The notes under the pieces: generated by a model | What the model saw: only the letters and a program-made list of their open reading frames with translations | Told to the model about the DNA's origin: nothing | The model's database searches: none | Position numbers and translations under genes: made by a program | Part shown: one piece after another, positions 8,106 through 14,376 of the stretch | Numbering within the stretch: the stretch's first letter is position 1 | Layout of the letters: each line of letters begins with the position of its first letter | Origin: JBGSYN01 sp041750975 | Lineage (GTDB): Bacteria > Pseudomonadota > Alphaproteobacteria > Geminicoccales > Geminicoccaceae | Direction of reading: 5' to 3' | Assembly: GCA_041750975.1 (NCBI GenBank) | Contig: JBGSYN010000173.1 | Span: 1 to 15,787, forward strand | Length of the DNA stretch: 15,787 bases

Positions 8106-8249
8106 TCAGGCAGGGTGACTGCAATTGACCATCCAGGGTATGCCGAACTCGTCGACCAGCATGCCGATGTCGCCGCCGAGAATTGCCGCGTAGTGCTCGA
8201 AGGCCTCCTCGCAGCGTCCGTCGAATGTCAAATAGGGATTAATACGCAT
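8106..8249 (-). pseudogene. Internally deleted PhnB-like VOC protein (47-codon in-frame relic)
   Basis: ATG 8249 to TGA 8106-8108 encodes 47 residues. Residues 1-28 (MRINPYLTFDGRCEEAFEHY, then AAILGGDI) are the usual N terminus of PhnB/3-demethylubiquinone-methyltransferase-like VOC proteins. Residues 29-43 (GMLVDEFGIPWMVNC) are their usual C terminus. The 90 or so residues normally between them are missing, and the join keeps the frame. GAGGG lies about 10 nt before the ATG. Its neighbours are the intact VOC gene (stop 37 nt upstream) and the SRPBCC gene (start 15 nt downstream), the usual setting for such a gene. The identity rests on family knowledge of both ends. Lacking most of the fold and most metal ligands, it cannot be a normal VOC enzyme. 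It is either a relic kept open by chance or a tiny expressed peptide. Confidence 0.75.
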
Positions 8250-8286
8250 CCCGGATTTCCCTCATGGTCGTGTTTTGGATTCCATT

Positions 8287-8730
8287 TCAGCTCGATGTCA
8301 ACATTTCGGTGTATCGTCGCTGCATTTCGTCGGGCTCGACCTTCTCGATCGAATGGCCGATCATCCAATCGTAGCCGAAGGGGTCGCGGACGCTGCCGGA
8401 GCGCTCGCCATAGAACTGATCGCGGGGCTCGCGGATCAGTTCGGCCCCCACTTGGATTGCGCGATCAATCATCGCGTCGGCGTCGTCGACATGAAGATGG
8501 ATCGTCATGGAACCTCGACCTTTCGGATCCGGCGCATGAATGCCGAACTCGGGAAATTCGTCGGAGATCATGATGGTCGCCTGCCCGAAGCTCAGCTCCG
8601 CGTGACCGATACGGCCGCTCGGCTCGACCAGACGAAAGATTTCGCTGGCACCGAACGCTTCTCGATAGAACCTGATCGCCTCTTCTGCGGATTTCGCTCG
8701 CAGATAGATGAATACGTCTTCGATCGACAT
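8287..8730 (-). CDS. VOC-family (glyoxalase/PhnB-like) protein
   Basis: A 147-residue VOC protein. I chose ATG 8730 because GGGAG sits 6 nt upstream; the frame opens further upstream but without a ribosome site. Two beta-alpha-beta-beta-beta repeats are evident: VFIYLRAKSAEEAIRFYREAFGA with GHAELSFGQATIMISDE, then MTIHLHVDDADAMIDRAIQVGAE with GSVRDPFGYDWMIGHSIE. His43 and the second-repeat His region are candidate metal ligands. FGYDW stands where many relatives have GHxW. Members act as glyoxalases, dioxygenases, fosfomycin- or bleomycin-resistance proteins, or have unknown roles; this branch is not assigned. Cytoplasmic. It lies 94 nt after the AraC stop and 37 nt before the deleted VOC relic, in the detoxification-like operon. 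Confidence 0.92.
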   Translation of the reverse strand: MSIEDVFIYLRAKSAEEAIRFYREAFGASEIFRLVEPSGRIGHAELSFGQATIMISDEFPEFGIHAPDPKGRGSMTIHLHVDDADAMIDRAIQVGAELIREPRDQFYGERSGSVRDPFGYDWMIGHSIEKVEPDEMQRRYTEMLTSS

Positions 8731-8824
8731 GGATTGCTCCCTTTGCTTTGTCATCGAACGAAGGTCTCCATCATTTCGGCCTCGCCGTCTTGAAGAAATC
8801 TGACATGGCCCGTGGACCAATGGT

Positions 8825-9640
8825 TCATGCCGGCACGTGATGCGGCGAGGGGGGTGCTGCACGACGATAATACCCTGGCGTTACCCCCGCGAATTCGTGG
8901 AATTCCCGCACCATGTGAGCCTGATCCGCGTAGCCTTCGGCAAGGGCGAGGTCCGCCCAGCCCGCATCGGGTTCGGCCGCAAACCGTCCGAGGACACGGT
9001 TGAAGCGAAGGATCCGGCAATGGGTTTTCGGGCCGAGGCCGACGACTTCCTTAAATTTCGTCGCGAAGTGGCGATGCGAGAACCCGCTTTCCTGGACGAC
9101 CGCCCGAACGCTCATTCCGGTATCGAAGCGTTCGAGGGCCTGGGCGATCAGTGGATCGATGCCGCGAACGGGCGGCAGTCGCCGGGCCAGAAAATCCTCC
9201 AGAGCGATCAGGCGAGCCGCCAATGTCGGCGCGTCCCACAGGCGTGCTCCGAGTTCGGCAAAGTCTGTCCGGGGCCAAATATCACCGAGCCGGGTATGGG
9301 CGCCGGCCAGAGCCCCGGCGGGTGCTGCGGATAACAGCTCTCGGGTCCCCGGTCGCAGCATGATGCCGACTGTCGCTCCCGGATCGGAGACGTCCTTGAG
9401 ATAGGGTTTCGCCCTGACCCCACCCAGGACCGAGGACCCGACGGTGCTACCCTCGTCATCGTCCGCGCCGGTAAACAGGCGCAAGGGATGCCCGCCCAGC
9501 CGGAAGACGATATGCATGACACCAGTCGGCAGAACCAGTTCGCGGCTGGCGGCGCAAGCCGGGCGAGCCTCCGCTTCGGTAGCCCAGATCAGATCGATGA
9601 AGGGCCGCAATTGCGGCCTCGGCGGGCGGCAAAGTTTCAT
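8825..9640 (-). CDS. AraC-family transcriptional regulator
   Basis: A 271-residue regulator starting at ATG 9640, which overlaps the TGA of the double SRPBCC gene (ATGA at 9640-9637). The overlap and the lack of a good ribosome site suggest translational coupling. The frame continues upstream without a stop, but that part lies inside the other gene. The N-terminal domain (about 1-150) begins PRPQLRPFIDLIWATE and resembles the DUF6597-type sensor domain. The C-terminal AraC domain (about 175-262) has the first helix-turn-helix at MSVRAVVQESGFSHRHFATKF. The second is at WADLALAEGYADQAHMVREF, followed by the conserved AGVTPGYYRR end. It probably senses a small molecule and regulates part of this cluster or a related target. 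An AraC regulator inside an ArsR-headed operon implies layered control. Confidence 0.93.
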   Translation of the reverse strand: MKLCRPPRPQLRPFIDLIWATEAEARPACAASRELVLPTGVMHIVFRLGGHPLRLFTGADDDEGSTVGSSVLGGVRAKPYLKDVSDPGATVGIMLRPGTRELLSAAPAGALAGAHTRLGDIWPRTDFAELGARLWDAPTLAARLIALEDFLARRLPPVRGIDPLIAQALERFDTGMSVRAVVQESGFSHRHFATKFKEVVGLGPKTHCRILRFNRVLGRFAAEPDAGWADLALAEGYADQAHMVREFHEFAGVTPGYYRRAAPPSPHHVPA

Positions 9641-10581
9641 TGTTCGCCGAGGATAACCTTTTCGATATAGGCTTTCAAATTGTCGAGTGCCTCGCCCCAG
9701 CCTCCGGCATGGCCGTCGCGGGAGGCCTCGGACGCAAAGCCGAACTGACGCAAGGTTAGCTTGGTCTTGCCGTCGAATTCCATAAGCGTGAGTACGATCA
9801 CCATTTCCTCGCCCGGACTGCCGTCCTCCTGGTCCCAGGCGAATGTATAGACGAGACGCTCCGGTTCCACGACCTCTCGAAACAAGCCCCCTTGCCAGAG
9901 ATCGTCGCCCCCACTGGTGGAGCGCAGACGGGCGCGCCATGGAGCACCCTCTCTGACTTCCGTGCCTTGGAGTTCGACGGCGAAACCATGAGGCCCCCAA
10001 TGCCTGGCATGGTCCGGATCGTTCCAGACCTTCCAGACCAACTCGCGGGGTGCTTCGATGATCCGCGTCAGTTCCATGACCGGTTCGCCCGAGAGCAGAT
10101 CACCCAATCTATCCAGCAGGGATGTCCAGCCCGATCGGCGATAGTCCGGGTGATCGGCGTCATCGAGGAAGGCGCCCTGTTCGGTATAGATCAGCCTGGT
10201 TCCATGGGCATCCGGCAAGATCTCGACAGTGCCCAGCGAAGCCGAGATGCGGTCGGCCTCGCGTGCCATCGAATAGGCGAAGACGATCCTTCGATTGACC
10301 GCGATGTCGAGATAGACGGTCTCATTCCGGTAAACCGGTCCGTTGGACTGCCGAAACGCTCCCTGTTCGCGCCCACCGACCCTGAAATCCATCGCGAATT
10401 CGGTCGCTTCCCATCCCGGTTCGCTCGCGAACCAGCGACGCTTGGCCTCCGGCTCGGCCCAGGCATGGAACACTTGTTCGGGCGAATATTTGTACGTACG
10501 TTCGAGAGTGAATGTGTCATGTTTTACGGAACGCTCCGGCCATTCAGTCGAACGGCTTCGTTCCATCTTCGCCATTGCCAT
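9637..10581 (-). CDS. Tandem double-SRPBCC (AHSA1-type) fusion protein
   Basis: A 314-residue protein, twice the usual size, made of two consecutive SRPBCC domains. Domain 1 (about 20-163) runs from KHDTFTLERTYKYSPEQVFHAWAEP through DFRVGG and YLDIAVNRRIVFAYS to SGWTSLLDRLGDLL. Domain 2 (about 169-312) starts MELTRIIEAPRELVWKVWNDPDHARHW and ends GHAGGWGEALDNLKAYIEKV. Both halves look complete. Domain 1 resembles the SRPBCC protein at 7587-8090 and domain 2 resembles the one at 12024-12518. This suggests fusion of two formerly separate cluster genes; Met169 may be an old start codon. ATG 10581 has AAGGA upstream at a suitable distance. The gene ends in a 4-base overlap with AraC and begins 57 nt after DUF899. 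Ligand and partner are unknown, and no membrane segment is seen. Confidence 0.92.
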   Translation of the reverse strand: MAMAKMERSRSTEWPERSVKHDTFTLERTYKYSPEQVFHAWAEPEAKRRWFASEPGWEATEFAMDFRVGGREQGAFRQSNGPVYRNETVYLDIAVNRRIVFAYSMAREADRISASLGTVEILPDAHGTRLIYTEQGAFLDDADHPDYRRSGWTSLLDRLGDLLSGEPVMELTRIIEAPRELVWKVWNDPDHARHWGPHGFAVELQGTEVREGAPWRARLRSTSGGDDLWQGGLFREVVEPERLVYTFAWDQEDGSPGEEMVIVLTLMEFDGKTKLTLRQFGFASEASRDGHAGGWGEALDNLKAYIEKVILGEQ

Positions 10582-10638
10582 ATTTTGATCCTTGCCCGTC
10601 GCTGCGGAATGGTTGGGAGATGCGGCCGCGTCCGATAA

Positions 10639-11376
10639 CTATTGATCGGCGCCACAGCAGGTATTTGTGCCTGGTGTAGGCCGTTGATCATACTCGTCAT
10701 GGCGGCGAACCCAATCCATGATCTCGGTCTCGTTGCGGCCCTTTGGCGTGATGTCGAGATAGATGAATGCCCCTATCACCTCCTCATTGCCGCGCGCATA
10801 GCTCGAATAGGTGTGAAAGACTTCACCGGCGTCGTTTTTGGCAAAAACGCTGAGCCCGGGTAGCTCGTCGAAGCCTGCGACCATGCCATAATTGTAGTCG
10901 ACCTTGCCGCTTGCGAGTTGTTCCTTGGTGAACGAGACGTGGAAGTCGTAATTGAAGTCGGTGTGGTAGGATGACACCCATTTCGCCCTCCAGCCCATGC
11001 GCTTCCTGTAGGCCTCGAGCTTGTCGATTGGGGCCCGCGACACCCGGACATAGGTTACGTCATGGTTTTCGAGGTGTACCAGCGCACCCTCGGCGTGGTC
11101 GGCCTCCATTGAGCAACTGACGCAGCCCTGATCGAGATCCCACCGCCACATGAAATGATGGATGATGAGCTGACTGTTCCCAACGAAAAGCTCGGCCAAG
11201 GACTCTTTTCCCGTCGGCGTCTCGAAAACGTAATCCTTCTCGACCTTGACCCAGGGCAGCGCACGCCGTTCCGCCGCCACAAGATCGCGCATACGGGTCA
11301 GGGCTTTCTCGTTCCGCAGATGCGCTTTTCGTGCGGTAAGCCATTCGTCATAGGAGACGGTTTTGTGGGCATCCAT
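10639..11376 (-). CDS. DUF899 family thioredoxin-like protein
   Basis: A 245-residue protein of the DUF899 (AaHII-like) family, a branch of the thioredoxin fold. ATG 11376 is preferred because AAGGGAG lies 8 nt upstream; seven further in-frame codons upstream contain that ribosome site and are unlikely to be translated. Recognisable parts are VSYDEWLTARKAHLRNEKALTR at the N terminus and LAELFVGNSQLIIHHFMW before the redox region. WDLDQGCVSCSMEAD gives a CxxC pair at Cys85 and Cys88. GVFHTYSSYARG-like and YLDITPKGRNE segments are near the end. The C terminus has another CC pair (NTCCGADQ). A dithiol-disulfide or peroxide-related redox role is likely by fold but not demonstrated for the family. 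It begins 27 nt after the GST gene and leads into the double SRPBCC gene. Confidence 0.93.
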   Translation of the reverse strand: MDAHKTVSYDEWLTARKAHLRNEKALTRMRDLVAAERRALPWVKVEKDYVFETPTGKESLAELFVGNSQLIIHHFMWRWDLDQGCVSCSMEADHAEGALVHLENHDVTYVRVSRAPIDKLEAYRKRMGWRAKWVSSYHTDFNYDFHVSFTKEQLASGKVDYNYGMVAGFDELPGLSVFAKNDAGEVFHTYSSYARGNEEVIGAFIYLDITPKGRNETEIMDWVRRHDEYDQRPTPGTNTCCGADQ

Positions 11377-11403
11377 AAGGTTCACTCCCTTAACCAATTA
11401 CGG

Positions 11404-12027
11404 TCACGCTGCTCGTGACATTTGCGGGAACGGCTCGCGCCAGGCCGGTAACTCGTTCAGGCGATCATGCCAGCGCCGAACGGCTGGGAATTCATCGAGC
11501 GGCAGCCTTGCCTTGTCTGCGTACGGAAGGCCGACACCGACGGCAAAATCGGCCACCGTGAGCGCGTCACCGACAAGGAACTTCCGGCTGCCGAGATGAT
11601 CGTCCAGCACGCGGGCTGACGCCATGAAGTAGCCCAGGGCTTCCTCCACCGCGCCTCGATCGGGTTCGCCGAGGCCGAAACGGGCCCTGATGATATGTTC
11701 GAAATAGAGTGCTCCGGCGTAGCGCGTAAAATGCTCGCTGTCCCAACTCAGCCAGCGAATGACATCGATCTGGCGTGAATCCCCTGGCCAGAGATCGTCG
11801 CCCGCCATAATCGAGAGATGGCACATGATGGCGTTCGCTTCCCACAAGGTCCGCTCGCCGTCCTCAAGCACCGGAACCTTGCCGTTGGGATTCATGGCGA
11901 GGAATTCCGGCCGTTTCTGGGCGGCCCTGGTGAGGTCGACTTCGACGAACTCGACCGGCGAATTCAGATAGAGCGCTGCGGCGCAGGCCTTGCGCGGCAT
12001 GAGGGTGTCGGCGAAATAGAGCTTCAT
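11404..12027 (-). CDS. Glutathione S-transferase family protein
   Basis: A 207-residue cytosolic GST. The N-terminal thioredoxin-like domain (1-75) has MKLYFADTLMPRKACAAALY and NPNGKVPVLEDGE, with the conserved cis-Pro. ANAIMCHLS takes the place of the usual glutathione-binding ES-AI motif, with EA rather than ES. The C-terminal helical domain (85-200) contains LVGDALTVADFAVGV, the N-capping box and hydrophobic staple region of GST folds. The likely reaction is conjugation of glutathione to an electrophile or a related transfer; the substrate is unknown. ATG 12027 overlaps the TGA of the upstream SRPBCC gene (ATGA at 12027-12024), so the two are probably coupled in translation. The cluster context supports a detoxification role. 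Confidence 0.94.
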   Translation of the reverse strand: MKLYFADTLMPRKACAAALYLNSPVEFVEVDLTRAAQKRPEFLAMNPNGKVPVLEDGERTLWEANAIMCHLSIMAGDDLWPGDSRQIDVIRWLSWDSEHFTRYAGALYFEHIIRARFGLGEPDRGAVEEALGYFMASARVLDDHLGSRKFLVGDALTVADFAVGVGLPYADKARLPLDEFPAVRRWHDRLNELPAWREPFPQMSRAA

Positions 12028-12518
12028 CGGAACGCATCTCCGGATGATTGGACCAACCAGTGTTCAAGATTGTCGAGTGCTTCGGACCAGCCTTCACGGT
12101 GGTTGTCGCAGGCGGTCTGATCGAAGAATTGCTCGTGACGCACCGTCAACAGGGTCTTTGATCCTTCGTCCTTGAAGGTGAGCGTCACCTGCGATCGGCG
12201 TTCGGGCGCGGTGATCCAAGCCCAGGTGAAGACCAGCTTCTCGCTCGGAACGACCTCCAGATATTCGCCGCTGACATCGTGCGTTTCGCCGTCCGAAGTC
12301 CGGAACGCGACCCGAAAGCGTCCGCCAATGCGCGGATCGGCTTCGGCCCGAAGCGTCCTTGCATCCTTGACCGCCCACCATCGTATCATGTGTTCGGGCC
12401 TGGTCCAGGCGGCATAGACCAGAGCCGCCGGCGCCTCGAAGCGCCTTTGCAGGGTCAGGCATGGTCTGACCTCGGCGCCGACGGGCACCTCGGCAGTAGC
12501 AGGGTTCATCATGTTCAC
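12024..12518 (-). CDS. SRPBCC (AHSA1-type) domain protein
   Basis: A SRPBCC-fold protein of 164 residues from GTG 12518, chosen because AAGGGAG lies 8 nt upstream. Two alternatives are ATG 12512 and ATG 12551. The latter overlaps the upstream stop as TAATG and adds 11 residues (MACIFAKGDIA). The domain runs from CLTLQRRFEAPAALVYAAWTRPEHMIRWW through GGRFRVAFRT and EKLVFTWAW to HREGWSEALDNLEHWL, the AHSA1 pattern. It resembles the second domain of the fusion protein at 9637-10581. Such genes commonly lie beside an ArsR repressor, as here, with NTF2-like between them. The pocket ligand is unknown. Its stop overlaps the GST start by four bases. Confidence 0.92.
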   Translation of the reverse strand: MNMMNPATAEVPVGAEVRPCLTLQRRFEAPAALVYAAWTRPEHMIRWWAVKDARTLRAEADPRIGGRFRVAFRTSDGETHDVSGEYLEVVPSEKLVFTWAWITAPERRSQVTLTFKDEGSKTLLTVRHEQFFDQTACDNHREGWSEALDNLEHWLVQSSGDAFR

Positions 12519-12550
12519 CGCGATATCTCCCTTGGCAAAAATGCAAGCCA

Positions 12551-12979
12551 TTATGGCCTTAGATCGACTGCAGCCCGAAAGCTGCCATCCATGTAGAAAG
12601 GCACGGAGCTGTGCACGTGAACGGCCTCCCAGCGCTCATCCCGGCGCCTGAGGCACGCAGGGGCACGAAACCAGAGATCGATGTCGGCGCCGTCGGTCTT
12701 TCGTCGGGTCATCCGATGCAGACAGGTAGCAAAGGCAAGTTCGGCGTTGGCCTCGATTTCGAGGTCATGAAATGTGACGTCGATCGGGCCTTCCCAGGTC
12801 CGCAGCCAGGCTTCGAGTTCGGCTCGGTCGACGCCCTTGTGCTGGAGTGGCGGCGCCAGATCGAAGAAACGCACATCGGGCGCGTAGAACGCGGCCAGTG
12901 CCTCCGGCGATTTTTCCCGATGCGCTCGGGCATGCTCCTCGAGCAGGGCACGAATCTCGGCTTCAGCTGGTGTTGTCAT
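12551..12979 (-). CDS. NTF2-like / SnoaL-type small protein
   Basis: A 142-residue protein with an NTF2-like cone fold, of the SnoaL or DUF4440-related group. Visible features are the opening helix AEIRALLEEHARAHREKSPEALAAFYAPDVRFFD, then HKGVDRAELEAWLRTWEG, VTFHDLEIEANAELAFATCLHR and the closing strands RRRDERWEAVHVHSSVPF. Family members are isomerases, cyclases, hydrolases or ligand-binding proteins; no catalytic role can be assigned. ATG 12979 lies 17 nt inside the 3' end of the ArsR gene, and the stop (TAA 12551-12553) touches a possible start of the SRPBCC gene. It therefore belongs to a tightly coupled ArsR-NTF2-SRPBCC-GST block. Confidence 0.88.
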   Translation of the reverse strand: MTTPAEAEIRALLEEHARAHREKSPEALAAFYAPDVRFFDLAPPLQHKGVDRAELEAWLRTWEGPIDVTFHDLEIEANAELAFATCLHRMTRRKTDGADIDLWFRAPACLRRRDERWEAVHVHSSVPFYMDGSFRAAVDLRP

Positions 12980-13307
12980 CGTCCTGTTCCTTGGCTTGCA
13001 ATGCTTCGAGGTAGGCCTCGAGGCGGTCGAGGCGCCGTTCCCACATCGAGCGCTGCTCGGCGATCCAGGCCTCGGCCTTGGTCAATTGCTCGGGCTCGAT
13101 CTCGCAGGTCCGCACCCGGCCGACCTTTCTCGAACGCACCATGCCGCTCTGCTCCAGGATCTGCAGGTGTTGGAGGAAGGACGGCAGCGCCATTTCGAAG
13201 GGTTTGGCCAGATCGCTGACCGAGGCCGGTCCTTCGCACAAACGCGCCAGCACGGCACGGCGGGTCGGGTCGGCAAGAGCTTTGAAGACATCGTCGAGCG
13301 CAGACAT
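12963..13307 (-). CDS. ArsR-family transcriptional repressor
   Basis: A winged-helix regulator of 114 residues from ATG 13307 (118 if ATG 13319 is used). DDVFKALADPTRRAVLARLCEGPASVSDLAKPFEMALPSFLQHLQILEQSGMV is a standard ArsR helix-turn-helix. The wing RSRKVGRVRTCEIEPEQL and a long C-terminal dimerisation helix (MWERRLDRLEAYLEAL) follow. There is no clustered metal-binding Cys motif; the two cysteines (28 and 72, counted from 13319) are isolated. It is probably not a metal sensor and belongs to the ArsR group found beside SRPBCC genes. ATG 13319 sits in the centre of a perfect palindrome, so 13307 is preferred, though neither start has a clear ribosome site and a leaderless transcript is possible. 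It is the first gene of the minus-strand operon and divergent from the MBL gene. Confidence 0.92.
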   Translation of the reverse strand: MSALDDVFKALADPTRRAVLARLCEGPASVSDLAKPFEMALPSFLQHLQILEQSGMVRSRKVGRVRTCEIEPEQLTKAEAWIAEQRSMWERRLDRLEAYLEALQAKEQDDDNTS

Positions 13308-13309
13308 TT

Positions 13310-13329
13310 GGTTAGGCATATGCCTAACC
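13310..13329. promoter_or_regulatory. Perfect 20-bp palindrome, probable ArsR operator O1
   Basis: GGTTAGGCATATGCCTAACC is identical to its reverse complement over all 20 bases. It begins 3 bp upstream of the preferred ArsR start (13307) and covers the alternative start (13319). An ArsR dimer bound here would block transcription of its own operon. The symmetry is seen; the assignment to ArsR rests on position. Confidence 0.78.
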
Positions 13330-13360
13330 TATTTGAACGACTGAACGGGAGCAACAGAAA

Positions 13361-13380
13361 AGTTTGGTAAACACCTAACT
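13361..13380. promoter_or_regulatory. Imperfect 20-bp inverted repeat, probable second ArsR operator O2
   Basis: AGTTTGGT-N4-ACCTAACT: the 8-bp arms match at 7 of 8 positions and share the GTTAGG half-site core with the palindrome at 13310-13329. The centres are 51 bp apart, close to five helical turns. It lies about 83 bp before the MBL start, where it could affect both divergent promoters. Confidence 0.55.
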
Positions 13381-13462
13381 TTTTGGTCACGATAAATCTG
13401 GTCCCGCCAAAACGATCGGTGCCTATATATCTATCGAGCGACACGATTTCGGGAGGCCGAGC

Positions 13463-14350
13463 ATGAGTGACTACCCCCTCGACATGGAGACCCGGCCTGA
13501 TATCAAGGGTTTCCATGACCCTGCCACCGGCACGATCAGCTATGTCGTGAAAGATCCCGCCAGGCCATCCTGTGCCGTGATCGATTCGGTCATGGATTTT
13601 GATTTCGCCGCGGGCCGCATCAGCTTCGAGCACGCCGATGCGCTCATCGCCCACATCGAGGACCACGGCCTTGAGCTCGAATGGCTGATCGAAACCCATG
13701 TCCATGCCGATCATCTCTCGGCTGCACCCTACATCCAGGGCAAGCTCGGCGGCCGCATCGGCATCGGCCGCAACATCACCTTCATCCAGGAAACCTTCGG
13801 CAAGATCTTTAACGAGGGCACCGAGTTCCAGCGCGACGGCAGCCAGTTCGATCATTTGTTCGAGGATGGCGACACCTACGCGATCGGTACGATGACCGCC
13901 TTCGCCATCGCCACACCGGGCCACACCCCTGCCTGCATGACCCATGCGATCGGCAATGCCGCCTTTGTCGGCGATACGCTCTTCATGCCGGACGGCGGCA
14001 GTGCCCGCGCCGATTTCCCGGGCGGGGACGCAGGCGCACTCTACGATTCGATCCAGAAGCTCCTGGCCCTGCCGGACGCCATGCGGCTCTTCATCTGTCA
14101 CGATTACGGGCCCAACGGCCGCGACATCGAATGGGAAACCACGGTCGCCGCAGAAAAATCGGATAATATTCATGTCGGCGGCGGCAAGACGCGTGAAGAA
14201 TTCATCGCCATGCGCACCGCCCGCGACGCCCAGCTCGGCATGCCCAATCTCATCATCCCCTCGCTCCAGGTCAATATGAAAGCCGGCCAGTTGCCGGGTC
14301 CCGACAAGGACGGCCACCGCTTCTTCAAAGTCCCGCTCAACGCGCTCTAG
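13463..14350 (+). CDS. MBL-fold metallo-hydrolase, persulfide-dioxygenase-like
   Basis: A 295-residue metallo-beta-lactamase-fold protein. GGGAGG lies 6 nt before ATG 13463. The metal site is complete: HVHADH (79-84), GHTPACMTH with His154, GDTLF with Asp171 and CHDYGP with His213. The segment SARADFPGGDA corresponds to the region of ETHE1/Blh-like enzymes that carries the RxDF signature. Such enzymes oxidise glutathione persulfide to sulfite and glutathione, or are related thiol-ester hydrolases; which applies here is inferred. No rhodanese domain is attached. A TATATAT tract at 13424-13430 could be a -10 element, without a good -35. It is divergent from the ArsR operon with the paired operators between them. 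The Tag-like gene follows after 26 nt, probably on the same transcript. Confidence 0.9.
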   Translation: MSDYPLDMETRPDIKGFHDPATGTISYVVKDPARPSCAVIDSVMDFDFAAGRISFEHADALIAHIEDHGLELEWLIETHVHADHLSAAPYIQGKLGGRIGIGRNITFIQETFGKIFNEGTEFQRDGSQFDHLFEDGDTYAIGTMTAFAIATPGHTPACMTHAIGNAAFVGDTLFMPDGGSARADFPGGDAGALYDSIQKLLALPDAMRLFICHDYGPNGRDIEWETTVAAEKSDNIHVGGGKTREEFIAMRTARDAQLGMPNLIIPSLQVNMKAGQLPGPDKDGHRFFKVPLNAL

Positions 14351-14376
14351 GGCGTCACCCTGGGAACCGACGCCCC

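Noticed and set aside
8751..8824. Possible coding remnant between AraC and VOC (minus strand, reading GHVRFLQDGEAEMMETFVR)
   Set aside because: It looks mildly protein-like, but it is short, has no start of its own and cannot be matched to a family with confidence.
9892..10638. A 248-codon plus-strand open frame opposite the double SRPBCC gene
   Set aside because: Both SRPBCC domains are clearly coded on the minus strand here, and the plus-strand product is not protein-like.
11389..11404. TTAACCAATTA near the DUF899 start, resembling half of the TetR operator
   Set aside because: Only one half-site is present, with no symmetrical partner; too short to claim a second TetR site.
13381..13462. 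Candidate sigma-70 promoter of the MBL gene (TATATAT at 13424-13430)
   Set aside because: There is no acceptable -35 hexamer at normal spacing, so it is mentioned in the gene entry but not listed as a feature.
13082..14317. A 411-codon minus-strand open frame opposite the MBL gene
   Set aside because: It is antisense to a protein with a complete metal-binding motif set and runs into the ArsR gene in another frame. It shows no recognisable domain and is a by-product of GC-rich codon use.
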